DNA from: Flavobacterium notoginsengisoli
Lineage (GTDB): Bacteria; Bacteroidota; Bacteroidia; Flavobacteriales; Flavobacteriaceae
DNA: 64,000 nucleotides
Reading direction: 5' to 3'
Assembly (NCBI RefSeq): GCF_014207905.1
Contig: NZ_JACHLB010000004.1
Coordinates: 124,001-188,000 of the forward strand
The notes under the pieces are model-generated. The model searched no databases, was not told the DNA's origin, and was given only the letters and a program-made list of their open reading frames with translations. Each line of letters begins with the position of its first letter. Within the stretch, counting starts at the first letter, position 1. Positions 53,191 through 61,326 of this stretch are shown here, piece by piece. The translations under genes were made by a program, and so were the position numbers.

Positions 53191-54222
53191 ATGAATAAGA
53201 AAATTACCTTGAAACAAATTGCAAAAGAGTTTAACACTTCTATTGCAACGGTATCTAAAGCCTTAAAAGACAGCCATGATATTAGCACTGCAACCAAAAC
53301 CAAAATAAAAAACTACGCAGCGCTTCATAATTACAAACCAAACAGTATTGCATTAAGTTTACTCAACAAAAAGACCAAAACCATTGGCGTAATTATGCCT
53401 ACCATTCTGAATCATTTTTTTGTTCAGATTTTTAACGGAATGGAACAAGCTGCCAATGAGAAAGGCTATAATTTGATTACTATTATTTCGAATGGGAAAC
53501 TTGAAAAGGAAATCACTTCTATCAACCTTTTAGAAAATGGAATTATCGATGGATTATTGATTTCTCTTTGCGAAGAAGCACAATCTAAACAGCACATTTC
53601 TCATATTGAGAATTTTATAAAAAATGCTGGACCTGTGGTCATGTTCGACCGTGTTTTTGATTCTTTAGACACTGATAAAATTATTGTTGACGATTTTAAC
53701 TGTTCATACAAAGCAACTGAACATCTGATAAAAACGGGCTGTAAAAACATTGCCATTGTAACAGTTTTAGATTATTTAGGAATTGTAAAACTGAGAATTG
53801 ATGGTTATTTAAAAGCACATGAAGATTATAATATTCCTGTAAATAAAAAACTGATTTCGCTAATTAAGAAAGAATATGATTTTGAAACCGAAATCAAAAC
53901 CATGTTAGATTATCAAAAAGTTGATGGAATTATTGGTTTGGAAGAATATTCTACGGTAGAATCTATGACTATTGCCCAAAATCGAGGCTATAAAATTCCT
54001 GAAGATATCTCAATAATCGGATTTACAAATAGTGAAATGTTCAAATATTGCAAACCTTCTATTTCGTGCATAAGCCAACACGGCGTTTTTATGGGACAGA
54101 TTGCGGTTCAAAAAGTAATTGAACGGATTGAAAATGAAGGAAAAGAGCAATCAGAATTTGAAACTAAAATCATAAAAGCGAGTTTAATCGAGCGTGATTC
54201 TACAAAGAAAATTACATCATAA
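53191..54222 (+). CDS. LacI-family transcriptional regulator
   Basis: 343 aa from the ATG at 53191; an upstream TTG at 53161 adds ten residues ahead of the HTH and is rejected. LacI-type HTH at about 2-48 ('TLKQIAKEFNTSIATVSKAL'), then a periplasmic-binding-protein-like effector domain. Divergent from the susCD operon, so it probably responds to a monosaccharide or oligosaccharide of that pathway. LacI control, without a hybrid two-component or sigma/anti-sigma pair, is less usual for such loci. Confidence 0.92.
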   Translation: MNKKITLKQIAKEFNTSIATVSKALKDSHDISTATKTKIKNYAALHNYKPNSIALSLLNKKTKTIGVIMPTILNHFFVQIFNGMEQAANEKGYNLITIISNGKLEKEITSINLLENGIIDGLLISLCEEAQSKQHISHIENFIKNAGPVVMFDRVFDSLDTDKIIVDDFNCSYKATEHLIKTGCKNIAIVTVLDYLGIVKLRIDGYLKAHEDYNIPVNKKLISLIKKEYDFETEIKTMLDYQKVDGIIGLEEYSTVESMTIAQNRGYKIPEDISIIGFTNSEMFKYCKPSISCISQHGVFMGQIAVQKVIERIENEGKEQSEFETKIIKASLIERDSTKKITS

Positions 54223-54317
54223 TATCCTCAAAGAAATTGCATAATTTCAATTTTTAAAATATAATTTTAGCCAAATTATGTAAACAATATTCCATATTTT
54301 ATGACTAAATTGGTGGT

Positions 54318-55445
54318 ATGGGAAAAAATCCAGATGTAGTTATTATTGGCGGTGGTCTTGCTGGTTTGGCAAGTGCTATACATTTGTCTAGAGAAGGATT
54401 AAAAGTCGTTCTTTTAGAAAAAAATGATTACCCTAAACACAAAGTTTGTGGCGAATACATCTCAAACGAAATTTTGCCTTATCTAAAATGGCTTGGTGCA
54501 GATGTTGCTGTTCTAAATCCGTCGCAAATTACTCAATTTGAATTCACTACACAAAAAGGCAAAAGAGCACAAACCCAGCTTCCATTGGGCGGTTTCGGAA
54601 TTAGCCGATATATTTTAGATCATTTTTTATTTGAAAATGCCATCAAAAATGGATGCATTATTATTAATGAAAATGTCACAGATGTTTCTTTTGAAAATGA
54701 TGTTTTCACAGTAAAAACTTCTGAAAAAATTTTATCAGCCAAAATAGTTTTAGGTGCTTACGGCAAACGCTCTAATATCGATCAGCAATTATCAAGAAAA
54801 TTTATTACAAAAAAATCGCCTTGGTTGGCTGTAAAAGGACATTATTATGGAAATTTCGATTCTAATTTGGTTGCGCTTCATAACTTTCACGGAGGTTACT
54901 GCGGCGTTTCTACAGTCGAAAACAACATTATAAACATCTGCTATTTGGCAGATTATGAGACTTTCAAAAATTATAAAAATATAGAAGATTACCAAAAAGC
55001 AGTTCTTTATAAAAATAAAAATCTAAAAGACATTTTTGAAAACAGCACTCCCCTTTTTGACAAACCTTTGACGATCAGTCAAATTTCTTTTGACAAAAAA
55101 CTGCCTGTTGAAAATCATATTTTAATGATTGGTGACACTGCAGGACTTATTCACCCAATGTGCGGCAACGGAATGGCAATGGCGATTCACAGTGCTAAAA
55201 TAGCATCAGAATTGATAACGGAATTTTACAACGGAAATATTGTTTCGCGCGATGCATTAGAAAGAAAATATGCCACAGAATGGAAAAAGCAGTTTAGAAA
55301 ACGTCTTTTGTTTGGAAGAATCTTAGCAAAAGTACTTACTTATAAAAATTTCACGCAATTAATAACCAGTATAGCGGCGTCAGTGCCTTCCTTACTTTCA
55401 ACCATAATCAAACAGACGCATGGAAACCCTGTTAGCATAAATTAA
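54318..55445 (+). CDS. FAD-dependent oxidoreductase, geranylgeranyl-reductase/halogenase-like
   Basis: 375 aa. Rossmann 'VVIIGGGLAGLASAIHLSREG', 'LEKNDYPKHKVCGEYIS' (the GGR-type motif after the second strand) and 'IGDTAGLIHPMCGNGMAMAIHSA' closing the FAD site. Probably oxidises or reduces the polyketide product; in other type III PKS clusters a flavoprotein of this kind hydroxylates alkylresorcinols to quinones. First gene of a seven-gene operon; the next gene starts on the base after its stop. Confidence 0.88.
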   Translation: MGKNPDVVIIGGGLAGLASAIHLSREGLKVVLLEKNDYPKHKVCGEYISNEILPYLKWLGADVAVLNPSQITQFEFTTQKGKRAQTQLPLGGFGISRYILDHFLFENAIKNGCIIINENVTDVSFENDVFTVKTSEKILSAKIVLGAYGKRSNIDQQLSRKFITKKSPWLAVKGHYYGNFDSNLVALHNFHGGYCGVSTVENNIINICYLADYETFKNYKNIEDYQKAVLYKNKNLKDIFENSTPLFDKPLTISQISFDKKLPVENHILMIGDTAGLIHPMCGNGMAMAIHSAKIASELITEFYNGNIVSRDALERKYATEWKKQFRKRLLFGRILAKVLTYKNFTQLITSIAASVPSLLSTIIKQTHGNPVSIN

Positions 55446-56159
55446 ATGGCATTAAATACAAAACATAGGACCGAAGAAACTGAAATAATGGATGATTTTT
55501 TGCTTGAAGGCGAAGAATTAATTGTTGCGCTTGACAAAATCGCAACAATAAATCGATTATTGGGCGGTAATAAACTCACGTTACATGGCATTAAATTGCT
55601 TTTAAAAAAGACAGAAAATTTAAAAACCATTACAATTGCTGATGTTGGTTGCGGAAATGGAGATATGCTAAGAATGCTTGCAGAATATGGCAAAAAGCAA
55701 AACATCAATTTCAAATTAATCGGTATCGATGCAAATGCTTTTACAGTAAATTACGCTCAGGAACTTTCTAAAGAATTTAAAAATATCGAATATTTATGTT
55801 TGGATATTTTTAGTAAAGAATTCCGTGATGTAAAATACGATATCGCTTTGTGTACCTTAACCTTACATCATTTTTCAAACCAAGAAATAGAAAATATTTT
55901 AGACCTGCTTCATCAAAATGCAAGTGTTGGAATTGTGGTAAATGACCTTCATCGAAGTAAACTCGCTTATCGTCTTTTTGAAGGAGTTTGTTATGTTTTT
56001 AACCTAAATGCGATGTCAAAAAATGACGGCTTGGTTTCTATTTTACGTGGCTTTAAAAAAAATGAATTGGTTCATTTTTCTAAAAAATTAAAATTAAACA
56101 ACTATTCCATCAACTGGAAATGGGCTTTCCGTTACCAGTGGATAATTTCTAAAATATGA
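55446..56159 (+). CDS. SAM-dependent methyltransferase, class I
   Basis: 237 aa. Motif I 'IADVGCGNGDML', an acidic end of strand 2 ('IGIDANAF') and 'YDIALCTLTLHHFS' as motif IV/post. It probably O- or C-methylates the type III PKS product. Immediately follows the FAD gene (TAAATG) and overlaps the PKS start by 4 bp (ATGA), which indicates translational coupling. A later ATG at 55488 is possible, but the first fits the junction. Confidence 0.9.
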   Translation: MALNTKHRTEETEIMDDFLLEGEELIVALDKIATINRLLGGNKLTLHGIKLLLKKTENLKTITIADVGCGNGDMLRMLAEYGKKQNINFKLIGIDANAFTVNYAQELSKEFKNIEYLCLDIFSKEFRDVKYDIALCTLTLHHFSNQEIENILDLLHQNASVGIVVNDLHRSKLAYRLFEGVCYVFNLNAMSKNDGLVSILRGFKKNELVHFSKKLKLNNYSINWKWAFRYQWIISKI

Positions 56160-57208
56160 GTGTAAAGATAATCACAGCTGCAAAACAGCTTCCGCAATAT
56201 TCCCGTACAACCGAAGATATTCTTCCGCTTGTCGATGTTTGGCTCGACGGTCAAGAAGAACGTTTTGTCAAAAAAGTAAAGAAAATTTTTGAAGGCGCAT
56301 CGGTAGACAAACGCTATTCTATCATGGAACCTTCGGAAGTTTTTACCGCTACTTCTTTTGAAGAAAAAAATGATATTTACAGCAGAGAAATGATTGTTTT
56401 AGGGCATCAGGTTTTGGAGAAAGCACTGCAAAAAGCCAACTGGGATCCGCAGAGTCTGGACTATATTATCACCGTAAGCTGTACTGGAATTATGATTCCG
56501 TCTTTAGATGCTTATCTCATTAATAAAATGAAACTTCGTCAAGACATTGTGCGTCTTCCTGTTACCGAAATGGGCTGTGCAGCTGGAATTTCTGGAATTA
56601 TATACGCAAAGAATTTTCTAAAATCGAATCCAGGAAAACGTGCCGCAGTTATTGCCGTAGAATCGCCTACAGCCACTTTTCAATTAAATGATTTTTCGAT
56701 GCCGAATATTGTAAGCGCAGCCATTTTTGGAGATGGCGCTGCTTGTTGTTTATTGTCTTCAGATGAAAAAGATGAAGGTCCAGAAATTCTAGACGAGCAA
56801 ATGTATCATTTCTACGATGCAGAACACATGATGGGCTTTAAACTTACCAATGGCGGACTGCAAATGGTTTTAGATATTGAAGTTCCAGATACGATTGCAT
56901 CTCATTTTGGTGATATTATTCATCCGTTTTTAAAGCAAAACAACCTTGAAATCAAAGATATCGATCACATGATTTTTCATCCTGGAGGAAAGAAAATCGT
57001 AAATACAGTCGAACAACTTTTTTCAGGTTTGAATAAAAACATAAATGACACAAAAGAAATTTTACGACAATACGGAAATATGTCAAGCGCGACCGTTTTG
57101 TACGTTTTAGAGCGAATTATGGACAGAAATCCTCAAAAAGGAGAAAAAGGCTTAATGTTGAGTTTTGGCCCTGGATTTTCAGCCCAACGAGTTTTATTAC
57201 AATGGTAA
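56156..57208 (+). CDS. Type III polyketide synthase (chalcone/stilbene synthase family)
   Basis: 350 aa, the usual length for the family. The complete Cys-His-Asn triad is visible: Cys141 ('VTEMGCAAGISG'), His275 ('MIFHPGGKKIV') and Asn308 ('QYGNMSSATVLY'). The C-terminal 'LSFGPGFSAQ' loop is also kept. It condenses malonyl-CoA onto an acyl starter and cyclises to a pyrone, resorcinol or phloroglucinol type ring. Its operon partners suggest an ACP-derived acyl starter. Product unknown. Confidence 0.95.
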   Translation: MSVKIITAAKQLPQYSRTTEDILPLVDVWLDGQEERFVKKVKKIFEGASVDKRYSIMEPSEVFTATSFEEKNDIYSREMIVLGHQVLEKALQKANWDPQSLDYIITVSCTGIMIPSLDAYLINKMKLRQDIVRLPVTEMGCAAGISGIIYAKNFLKSNPGKRAAVIAVESPTATFQLNDFSMPNIVSAAIFGDGAACCLLSSDEKDEGPEILDEQMYHFYDAEHMMGFKLTNGGLQMVLDIEVPDTIASHFGDIIHPFLKQNNLEIKDIDHMIFHPGGKKIVNTVEQLFSGLNKNINDTKEILRQYGNMSSATVLYVLERIMDRNPQKGEKGLMLSFGPGFSAQRVLLQW

Positions 57209-57218
57209 TTTTTTAATT

Positions 57219-57656
57219 ATGGAATTAAACGAAATTATAAAACAGCTTCCGTACAGCGAACCTTTTCTGTTTGTAGATGAATTGCTTTCTGCAGACGAAA
57301 ATGGCGTAACAGGAACTTACACTTTCAAAGAAAATCTTGATTTTTATAAAGGTCATTTTAAAAATAATCCAGTTACGCCAGGCGTTATCTTAACAGAAAC
57401 AATGGCGCAAATTGGAATGGTTTGTCTTGGTATTTTCCTATTAAACAATGAATTGCAAAGCGATACCGTAATTGCCTTTACATCAGCCGATATGGAATTT
57501 TTAAAACCCGTTTATCCAAATGAAAAAGTAACGGTAATTTCAGAGAAAATGTTTTTCCGTTTTGGTAAATTAAAATGCAGTGCAGTAATGAAAAATGAAG
57601 CAGGACAAGAAGTTTGCAGAGGCATTTTAGCAGGAATGATAACGAAAAGATTATGA
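57219..57656 (+). CDS. FabZ-like 3-hydroxyacyl-ACP dehydratase (hotdog fold)
   Basis: 145 aa from the ATG at 57219; a start at 57165 would lie inside the PKS gene and is rejected. The FabZ motif 'GHFKNNPVTPGVILTETMAQ' supplies His46 and Glu60. It probably dehydrates ACP-bound 3-hydroxyacyl chains while the dedicated starter is built. It begins 10 bp after the PKS stop and overlaps the ketosynthase start (ATGA). Confidence 0.9.
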   Translation: MELNEIIKQLPYSEPFLFVDELLSADENGVTGTYTFKENLDFYKGHFKNNPVTPGVILTETMAQIGMVCLGIFLLNNELQSDTVIAFTSADMEFLKPVYPNEKVTVISEKMFFRFGKLKCSAVMKNEAGQEVCRGILAGMITKRL

Positions 57657-58921
57657 AAAAACGAGTCGTAATAACTGGTCTTGGTGTCGCTGCCCCGAAT
57701 GGAGTTGGAATTGCCGAATTTACAAATGCCATAAAAAACGGCATTTCTGGAATTCGCTATGACGCTCAGTTAGCAGAATTGCAGTTTTCTTGCCAGATTG
57801 CGGGTCAGCCACAAATTTCTGACGAATTAAAATCTCAATATTTTACAGAACTCGAACTTCGCGGGTTCAACAGTACAGGAATCCTATACGGCGTTATTGC
57901 GGGACTGGAAGCTTGGAAAAATGCTGGTTTACCCATAAATGAAACTCCCGATTGGGATAGCGGAACTATCTTTGGATCTGGAACTTCCGGAATCGAGAAA
58001 TTTCGCGAAAGCATTTATAAAATTGATGATTTACAAACCCGCAGATTAGGAAGCACAGTTGTAGCACAAACCATGAACAGCGGTGTTAGCGCTTATTTAG
58101 CCGGAAAACTTGGATTAGGAAATCAAGTTACGACCAATTCATCAGCTTGCACAACAGGAACAGAAGCTATTCTAATGGCTTACGATCGTATACAATCTGG
58201 ACAAGCAAAGCGTATTTTAGCAGGAAGCACCTCAGACAGCGGTCCTTATATTTGGGCAGGTTTTGATGCGCTTCGTGTTTGTTCTTCCAAATACAATGAA
58301 AATCCAGAAGAAGGCTCAAGACCAATGAGCTCCACAGCTTGCGGATTTGTTCCAGGAAGCGGTGCTGGTGCATTAGTAATTGAAGATTTAGAAAGCGCTT
58401 TAGAACGAAAAGCTGTAATTTATGGCGAAATTTTAGGCGGAAACGTCAATTCAGGCGGACAGCGCGACGGCGGAAGTATGACCGCTCCAAACAGTATTGC
58501 AGTTCAAAAATGTATTAAAAACGCCATTCTGAATGCCAATGTAAATCCAAATGAAATTGATGCTATAAACGGACATCTCACGGCAACCACAAAAGACAGT
58601 CTGGAAATTGAAAACTGGACGAAAGCTTTAGAAAGAAATGGAGCAGATTTTCCGTATATTAATTCCTTAAAAAGCTTGACTGGGCACTGCTTAAGCGCTT
58701 CGGGAAGCATTGAAAGTGTGGCTTCTATTTTACAGCTTCATGAAGGATTTTTATTTGGAAACCTCAATTGTTCCGATCTTCATCCAGAAATTTCAGCTCT
58801 GATTGATTCTTCAAAGGTGCTGCAGAAAACAATTAAATCTAACCCAAAAATAATTGCGAAAGCTAGTTTTGGTTTTGGCGATGTAAATGCCTGTATACTA
58901 TTTAAAAAATTTGAAAATTAA
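57653..58921 (+). CDS. Beta-ketoacyl-ACP synthase, divergent FabF-like
   Basis: 422 aa from the ATG at 57653. Thiolase-fold condensing enzyme: Cys166 ('NSSACTTGTEA'), His308 ('INGHLTATTKDS'), Lys340 and His345 ('LKSLTGHCLSASG'). The Cys-His-His triad is complete, but the usual 'HGTST' reads HLTAT, a variant I associate with special ketosynthases of Bacteroidota pigment-type clusters. Elongates the ACP-bound chain. Overlaps the dehydratase stop by 4 bp and precedes the ACP by 1 bp. Confidence 0.9.
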   Translation: MKKRVVITGLGVAAPNGVGIAEFTNAIKNGISGIRYDAQLAELQFSCQIAGQPQISDELKSQYFTELELRGFNSTGILYGVIAGLEAWKNAGLPINETPDWDSGTIFGSGTSGIEKFRESIYKIDDLQTRRLGSTVVAQTMNSGVSAYLAGKLGLGNQVTTNSSACTTGTEAILMAYDRIQSGQAKRILAGSTSDSGPYIWAGFDALRVCSSKYNENPEEGSRPMSSTACGFVPGSGAGALVIEDLESALERKAVIYGEILGGNVNSGGQRDGGSMTAPNSIAVQKCIKNAILNANVNPNEIDAINGHLTATTKDSLEIENWTKALERNGADFPYINSLKSLTGHCLSASGSIESVASILQLHEGFLFGNLNCSDLHPEISALIDSSKVLQKTIKSNPKIIAKASFGFGDVNACILFKKFEN

Positions 58922-58922
58922 G

Positions 58923-59177
58923 ATGGACAGAAAAGAACTTACCGAAAAATTAAAAGAGATTATAAAACCGTATGCCGCTAATACAGAAGCACACGAAAAT
59001 CTGACCGAAGAAACCGATTTTATTAAAGATCTAAATATCAATTCGGCAAATCTTGTCGATATTGTTTTGGATATTGAAGAAAAATTTGATGTTGTAATTG
59101 ACAATGCCGACATGGAACGTATGTTGGATGTTAAAACCGCAATTGAGATAATCGAAACCAAACTCGCAGCAAAATGA
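58923..59177 (+). CDS. Acyl carrier protein
   Basis: 84 aa acidic helical protein from the ATG at 58923. The phosphopantetheine site is Ser41 in 'DLNINSANLVDIVLDIE', with NSA in place of the standard DSL. It is a dedicated carrier, separate from the housekeeping fatty-acid ACP, and should hand the acyl chain to the ketosynthase, the dehydratase and possibly the type III PKS. Overlaps the next gene by 4 bp (ATGA). Confidence 0.92.
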   Translation: MDRKELTEKLKEIIKPYAANTEAHENLTEETDFIKDLNINSANLVDIVLDIEEKFDVVIDNADMERMLDVKTAIEIIETKLAAK

Positions 59178-59671
59178 TAGGCAACGATATTGTAGATCTT
59201 GCACAATCTCGCTTACAAAGCAAATGGTCACGTAAAGGTTTAATTGAAAAGCTCTTTACTACAGAAGAACAGTACTTTATAAAAAAACACTATAATCCAG
59301 AAATTATGGTATGGCTACTTTGGACCATGAAAGAAGCTGCTTATAAAATCTATAATAGACAAACCAAAATAAGAGAATTCAGTCCCAAAAAATTGATTTG
59401 CGATTTAAATTCATTAAGCGATATTCATGCATTTGGAACTGTTTTCTGCCTTGAAAATATCTATTACACCAAAAGCATCATTTCATCAGAAAACATTCAT
59501 TCTATCGCAACAAACAATTTAGAAAACCTCAACCATGTAATTGAGGTCGAAAAAAAAGATATTATAAAAGACAATCACGGCATTCCATACTTACAAACCT
59601 CAACCATGACTTTAAAAGAGGTTTCAATTAGCAATCATGGCCGTTTTGAAAAAGTAGTTACCTATAAATAG
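59174..59671 (+). CDS. 4'-phosphopantetheinyl transferase
   Basis: 165 aa. 'IGNDIVDLAQS' at the start and 'WTMKEAAYKIY' (about 50-60) are the Mg2+/CoA-binding motifs of the AcpS/Sfp superfamily; the length lies between the two classes. It probably activates the operon's own ACP. Last gene of the seven-gene unit; no clear terminator hairpin follows. Confidence 0.87.
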   Translation: MIGNDIVDLAQSRLQSKWSRKGLIEKLFTTEEQYFIKKHYNPEIMVWLLWTMKEAAYKIYNRQTKIREFSPKKLICDLNSLSDIHAFGTVFCLENIYYTKSIISSENIHSIATNNLENLNHVIEVEKKDIIKDNHGIPYLQTSTMTLKEVSISNHGRFEKVVTYK

Positions 59672-59712
59672 ATTTAAGAAACATTTTCCTCCAAAATATT
59701 CAAATTAGATAC

Positions 59713-59745
59713 TGTCCGTTTCAAATTTCATTTTGTCCGTTTCAA
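59713..59745. promoter_or_regulatory. Direct repeat, possible AraC-type operator
   Basis: TGTCCGTTTCAA occurs at 59713-59724 and again at 59734-59745, exactly 21 bp apart (two helical turns), 73-105 bp before the DoxX-like gene. That spacing is usual for AraC/XylS activator half-sites. Confidence 0.5.
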
Positions 59746-59817
59746 CAAGTTTCTGATTTCGTTTTTAAGGCTTTCAACGCACATTTGTACCGTTAAATAA
59801 CTTTAAAAATCAAAATC

Positions 59818-60207
59818 ATGAACTCAAAAACAACAAAAATTATCTATTGGACGGGCGCAGTATTAACTTCTTTATGGTTTGGCGCAAGCGGTTTCTTCGA
59901 ATTAACAAATAATCCATTGGTTTGGGGAATCACGCAGCAATTGGGCTATCCTGCGCATTTTATCTACATCTTAGGCGTTTTCAAATTAGCTGGAGTTATT
60001 ACGCTATTGATTCCGAATAAATTATTACGATTGAAAGAATGGGTTTTCGCAGGGGTATTTTTCGACATCATTTTCGCTTTCTTTTCAAAAATAGCCGTTT
60101 TAGGTTTTGGTGCTGCGACCGATGCTATTGTAGCCTTTGTAATGGTTAGCGTCACTTATGCTATGTATAGAAAATTGTATACGGCAACTTATACTCCAGC
60201 AGAGTAA
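59818..60207 (+). CDS. DoxX-like integral membrane protein
   Basis: 129 aa with four hydrophobic segments (about 8-25, 45-63, 70-90, 98-118) and the DoxX-like 'WTGAVLTSLWFGASGFFEL' opening. Family members are small inner-membrane proteins of unsettled function, in some bacteria linked to redox stress. Monocistronic, with the direct repeat described upstream and a hairpin at 60351 downstream. Confidence 0.85.
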   Translation: MNSKTTKIIYWTGAVLTSLWFGASGFFELTNNPLVWGITQQLGYPAHFIYILGVFKLAGVITLLIPNKLLRLKEWVFAGVFFDIIFAFFSKIAVLGFGAATDAIVAFVMVSVTYAMYRKLYTATYTPAE

Positions 60208-60240
60208 AATATTTATAGAACTGCAAGAAAAACAAATAAA

Positions 60241-60297
60241 AAGGCTCCAGCGGAGCGACATACAGATCTTGAAAAATATGTCACTCCTCCGGAGCTT
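60241..60297. repeat. REP-like palindromic repeat
   Basis: GCTCC-GCGGAGCGACATA on the left and TATGTCACTCCTCCGGAGC on the right pair with a few mismatches. A worn partial copy follows at about 60319-60349 (gctataaatatttcgcttctcc). No gene in either. Confidence 0.6.
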
Positions 60298-60350
60298 TAT
60301 ATTGTAAATGTTTATTCTTTGCTATAAATATTTCGCTTCTCCGAAGCTTA

Positions 60351-60384
60351 CAAAAAAAGCTGTCCTTTTTGAGACAGCTCTTTT
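60351..60384 (+). terminator. Intrinsic terminator
   Basis: Stem aaaaagctgtc / gacagctcttt around a short T-rich loop, ending in a T-rich run. Confidence 0.75.
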
Positions 60385-60414
60385 GAAAATTTTATTTCAC
60401 TTTAATTATTTCTA

Positions 60415-60495
60415 ATGAAAAAAGTCATTCTCATTCTCTGTTTCATTTTATCAGCTTTGTTTTTTATCAGCTGTTTTATGTTTCCAGGATTATAA
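60415..60495 (+). CDS. Possible 26-aa micro-lipoprotein
   Basis: An ATG-initiated reading frame of 26 codons: two lysines, a hydrophobic stretch, then 'FFISC', which fits a lipobox at Cys20, and six more residues. It lies between two hairpins in an otherwise empty 350-bp gap. It could be a tiny lipoprotein or chance; there is no other support. Confidence 0.3.
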   Translation: MKKVILILCFILSALFFISCFMFPGL

Positions 60496-60500
60496 AATCA

Positions 60501-60539
60501 AGCCAATTAATTTATAATCAGCAAATAAATTAATTGGCT
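60501..60539. terminator. Terminator-like inverted repeat
   Basis: Perfect 15-bp arms agccaattaatttat / ataaattaattggct with a 9-nt loop, 20 nt beyond the stop of the LytTR regulator gene. Confidence 0.65.
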
Positions 60540-60558
60540 ATACATTCTCTATTCTCTA

Positions 60559-61326
60559 CTACCTATTTTCCAGCCAGCTCAAAAATGCTGTTGCTTTTTC
60601 TTTTCCAACCAATATTTTTTCTTCCGTGGGAACACTCAATTTTACCAATATCTTTCTCGAGAAATAATGTTCTGCTTCTCTTATGGCCGAAAAATTAACC
60701 AAATACTGTCTGTTAACCCTAAAAAACTGAATTGGCGATAACAGTTTATGAATATCATCTAGAGACTGCGTTAACGGATATTCATTTTTGTCTAAAGTCA
60801 TAATCGTTGGCGTTTCATTTTTGATATAAAAAAACGCAATGTTCTCCGTTAAAACTGTTTGATATTTATTGTTTTTGAAAACCAAAAAACTGCTTTTCCC
60901 TTTATTTTCACCATTTCGCGTAAGCAAATAATCAAAATCGGGCATTGCTTTTTTATTTCTTTGAAAGAAGTTTTTTAGTTCGCCCGCTTTCTTTAAGGCT
61001 TGCGAAATGCTTTCTCTAGAAAAAGGTTTTAGAACATAATCAATTCCGTTGGACTTGAACGCTTCGATCGCATAATCGTCAAAAGCGGTGCAGAAAATAA
61101 CAGGCGACAAAACCTCAACATTTTTAAAAATCTCAAAACATTGGCCGTCTGCGAGCTGTATATCCATAAAAATCAAATCGGGCTGATCGTTTTCTAAAAG
61201 ATAACTCACAGCGCCGTCAATACTTTGTATATACGACAAAATCTGAACATCGGGTCTGATGCTCAGAATAAGCTGGCCAAGGGCTTTGGCCGTTTTTACT
61301 TCATCTTCAATTATTACGATGGTCAT
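60559..61326 (-). CDS. LytTR-family response regulator
   Basis: 255 aa. Receiver with phospho-Asp55 ('LIFMDIQLADG') and 'VLKPFSRES', then a LytTR DNA-binding domain from about 145 ('FFRVNRQYLVNFSAI'). Its start lies within the last codons of the kinase gene (20-bp overlap), so the pair is one transcript. Targets not evident. Confidence 0.94.
   Translation of the reverse strand: MTIVIIEDEVKTAKALGQLILSIRPDVQILSYIQSIDGAVSYLLENDQPDLIFMDIQLADGQCFEIFKNVEVLSPVIFCTAFDDYAIEAFKSNGIDYVLKPFSRESISQALKKAGELKNFFQRNKKAMPDFDYLLTRNGENKGKSSFLVFKNNKYQTVLTENIAFFYIKNETPTIMTLDKNEYPLTQSLDDIHKLLSPIQFFRVNRQYLVNFSAIREAEHYFSRKILVKLSVPTEEKILVGKEKATAFLSWLENR

Noticed and set aside
54318..59671. Flexirubin / dialkylresorcinol (darA/darB) cluster
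   Set aside because: No KASIII-type DarB or DarA-like aromatase is present; the ring-forming enzyme is a type III PKS.
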